Origin: Chthoniobacterales bacterium
GTDB lineage: Bacteria; Verrucomicrobiota; Verrucomicrobiia; Chthoniobacterales; JACTMZ01
Direction: 5' to 3'
Assembly (NCBI GenBank): GCA_017853515.1
Contig: JAFMJK010000088.1
Span: 1-8,152, forward strand
DNA: 8,152 bases
Below are positions 6,646 through 8,152 of this stretch, piece after piece. Within the stretch, counting starts at the first letter, position 1. The number at the start of each line of letters is the position of its first letter. A program made the position numbers and the translations under genes. The notes under the pieces are model-generated. The model did not search any database and had not been told where the DNA came from. It saw only the letters and a list, made by a program, of their open reading frames with translations.

Positions 6646-6749
6646 GGGCGGTAGCCTTAGCTGTCGTCAAGCGCGGGCGCGAGACGATTTCGCAAACCGG
6701 CCTCGGAAGGAACTTGATCTGCCGGCTATAGAGCCGATCTTTTCCTTCC
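6646..6749. promoter_or_regulatory. Divergent intergenic region, no clear promoter
   Basis: The 104 bases between two divergent starts must hold promoters for both. On the plus strand TATAGA at 6727-6732 could be a -10 box 17 bases before the PDZ gene's ATG, but no matching -35 is seen at the right distance (TTGATC at 6714-6719 is only 7 bases away). On the minus strand a TTGACG lies too close to the start to serve as -35. No palindrome or terminator stands out. Confidence 0.3.
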
Positions 6750-8021
6750 ATGAACGCCAAGACGGCAACTTTCGCTCTCCTCGGACTGGCTGCTCTTTTG
6801 CTCGGGCTGCTCCTCCTGCCGGCGGGCGCCCCCGAGAACGCACCGTCCATTGCGTCCGCCGGAGAAGCGGCGACCGAGAAAAGCCGCTCGCCATCGGATG
6901 GTTCTGCGCCCGGCCTGCCGGAGCCGGTGAGCAAAAGAGGAAGTTTGCCGCCGAGCGGGAGCAAAACCGCCGTCGGCGCTGCCGCCTCCGAGGGAGCCGC
7001 GGGCAGCGGCCGTCAACGCGAGTTGCGATTGGCCCGGCTTGCCGCGCGGCTCGCCGCCCTCCCTCCGGATCAGGCGCTGGCCCAAATCGCCGCGCTTCCC
7101 GATCAGGAATCGCGCGACATCGCCATGCTCGAGCTGCTCTCCGAATGGACCGGCGCGAGCTCTTTGGAAATCATTCGCAGCGGCGATGTCTGGCGCTTCG
7201 GGGCGGGGGGCGCGCTGGCCGTTCATTTGTTGGAGAGCGGCAAAATCACGCCGGAGCAGGCCGCGGCCATGTCGCGCCAGAACACCGACGGCAACCGGCG
7301 CGGCGAATTGTATGCCCGCATCGGCGCGCAGCTTGCCGCCACCGATCCTGCCGCGGCTGTCGCCATGGGCAACGACCTCGAAGGGTGGGGACGCCGGCGT
7401 TTTCTAGAGAGCTTGGCCGGCAGGTGGTCGGCGAATTCGCCCGAAGAAGCAAAACGCTGGATCTCATCCGTTGCCGATCCGGATACGCGCGACGGCTTGT
7501 TGGCGGGACTGCTCGAAACCGAAACGCGCCGGAACCCCGCCGCCGCCGCGGCGATGCTGGCTGCCCTGCCCATGTCCGATGCGTCGTCCGGCGCGCGCGC
7601 CGTCTCGCGCATCGCTTCGGAGTGGGCCTCAAAAGACACCATCGCCGCCATGCAGTGGTCGTCAACCTTGACCGATCAGGTCCAGCGCAGTGCCGCCGAA
7701 CAGGGCATACGCGGTGCCGCGCCGGTCGGTGTCGGGGCCATGCTCACGCGCGGTGCGGAAGGCCTGCCTGTTGTCGGTAATGTGGTTCCCGGCAGTCCCG
7801 CCGCTGCGAGTGGCGCGCTTCAATCGGGCGACACCGTGGTCGCCGTGACCGACGCGAGCGGGGCCTGGGTCGACGCGGGAAAAGTTTCCCAGCGCGAGTT
7901 GATCGGAATGGTCCGCGGACAGCCCAACACGCAAGTGTCGCTGCAAGTGCGTTCGGCCGGATCCTCCGCGACCCGCGTTGTCACGCTCGGGCGACAGCAG
8001 ATCATTTTCCGTCCCCAGTAA
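6750..8021 (+). CDS. Membrane-anchored or secreted helical-repeat protein with C-terminal PDZ domain
   Basis: 423 residues. Residues 5-26 are a strong hydrophobic segment (signal peptide or anchor), followed by a low-complexity Ala/Ser/Pro/Gly linker to about 88. Residues about 92-318 carry imperfect ~32-residue helical repeats with Trp, Ala and DP/SP marks: RIGAQLAATDPAAAVAM, RWSANSPEEAKRWISS, ETRRNPAAAAAMLAALP, EWASKDTIAAMQWSS. Repeats of this style are frequent in Verrucomicrobiota and Planctomycetota secreted proteins. Residues about 325-420 form a PDZ domain (VGVGAMLTRG, VVPGSPAAASGALQSGDTVV, REL-x-x-MVRG, ATRVVTLGRQ) closest in style to the PDZ of tail-specific proteases, but no protease domain is present. 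A role as a periplasmic scaffold or peptide-binding adaptor is inference. The gene is followed after 21 bases by another secreted-protein gene, probably in the same transcript. Confidence 0.88.
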   Translation: MNAKTATFALLGLAALLLGLLLLPAGAPENAPSIASAGEAATEKSRSPSDGSAPGLPEPVSKRGSLPPSGSKTAVGAAASEGAAGSGRQRELRLARLAARLAALPPDQALAQIAALPDQESRDIAMLELLSEWTGASSLEIIRSGDVWRFGAGGALAVHLLESGKITPEQAAAMSRQNTDGNRRGELYARIGAQLAATDPAAAVAMGNDLEGWGRRRFLESLAGRWSANSPEEAKRWISSVADPDTRDGLLAGLLETETRRNPAAAAAMLAALPMSDASSGARAVSRIASEWASKDTIAAMQWSSTLTDQVQRSAAEQGIRGAAPVGVGAMLTRGAEGLPVVGNVVPGSPAAASGALQSGDTVVAVTDASGAWVDAGKVSQRELIGMVRGQPNTQVSLQVRSAGSSATRVVTLGRQQIIFRPQ

Positions 8022-8042
8022 TCCCGATAAGCCCCGCAGATC

Positions 8043-8152
8043 GTGAAGAAGCTCGTTATTCTTTTCGTCCTTTCGCTGGCCGCCGCCGCCCCGGCCATGG
8101 AGAAGCCGGCCGCGCACACCAAGGGAGCGCCGACCGGCAAATCCACCGGTCC
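8043..8152 (+). CDS. Start of a secreted-protein gene (signal peptide only), truncated by window edge
   Basis: An open frame begins at GTG 8043 and runs off the window after 36 codons. It encodes (M)KKLVILFVLSLAAAAPAM, a textbook signal peptide (two Lys, Leu/Val/Ala core, APA|M cleavage), then a Lys/Ala/Thr/Gly-rich stretch (EKPAAHTKGAPTGKSTG). An in-frame TAA at 8028-8030 and the absence of any ATG before the signal sequence make GTG the only sensible start. It lies 21 bases after the PDZ gene's stop, suggesting co-transcription. Too little is visible to name a function. Confidence 0.7.
   Translation, partial: MKKLVILFVLSLAAAAPAMEKPAAHTKGAPTGKSTG

Noticed and set aside
6461..7780. 439-codon plus-strand open frame overlapping the start of the PDZ gene
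   Set aside because: It crosses the intergenic region and shadows the repeat region in another frame; composition is Arg/Ala-dominated with no recognisable domain.

Overview
This is a GC-rich, densely coding bacterial chromosome segment. It holds six complete protein genes, two genes cut by the window edges, and no gap longer than about 105 bases. The mix of genes fits a Gram-negative, double-membrane bacterium: an outer-membrane beta-barrel protein, a free-standing FecR protein, a CHASE2 adenylate cyclase, a TerC carrier, and a PDZ protein with Trp/Ala helical repeats. Ribosome binding sites are mostly weak. My best guess is Verrucomicrobiota, from overall style only; no rRNA or marker gene is present to prove it.

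Left part (1-4629): a divergent cluster built around a 56-base intergenic region (2411-2466). Leftward lie a signal-peptide-bearing outer-membrane beta-barrel protein (1472-2410), a secreted FecR-domain protein with a proline-rich tail (541-1464), and the N-terminal half of an MgtE-like magnesium transporter with a CBS domain (529 to beyond position 1). They are separated by only 7 and 11 bases and look like one transcription unit. Rightward lies a 720-residue CHASE2 class III adenylate cyclase (2467-4629) with an intact catalytic site. The natural reading is a trans-envelope sensory unit (barrel in the outer membrane, FecR in the periplasm, CHASE2 sensor and cyclase in the inner membrane) whose output would be cAMP. 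That is an inference from domains and neighbourhood.

Middle (4669-5427): a TerC-family membrane protein, probably a divalent metal (manganese-type) carrier, follows the cyclase after 39 bases on the same strand and may be co-transcribed. It converges, with only 6 bases between, on a leftward gene (5434-6645) for a single-pass membrane protein of unknown function. That protein has a small N-terminal helical module and a large extracytoplasmic domain.

Right part (6646-8152): a 104-base divergent intergenic region separates that gene from a rightward gene for a membrane-anchored or secreted protein with tandem helical repeats and a C-terminal PDZ domain (6750-8021). After 21 bases comes the start of a secreted-protein gene (from 8043, GTG start) that runs off the window. 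No tRNA, rRNA, CRISPR array, insertion sequence or attachment site was seen. The many long overlapping open frames are GC-driven shadows of these genes.
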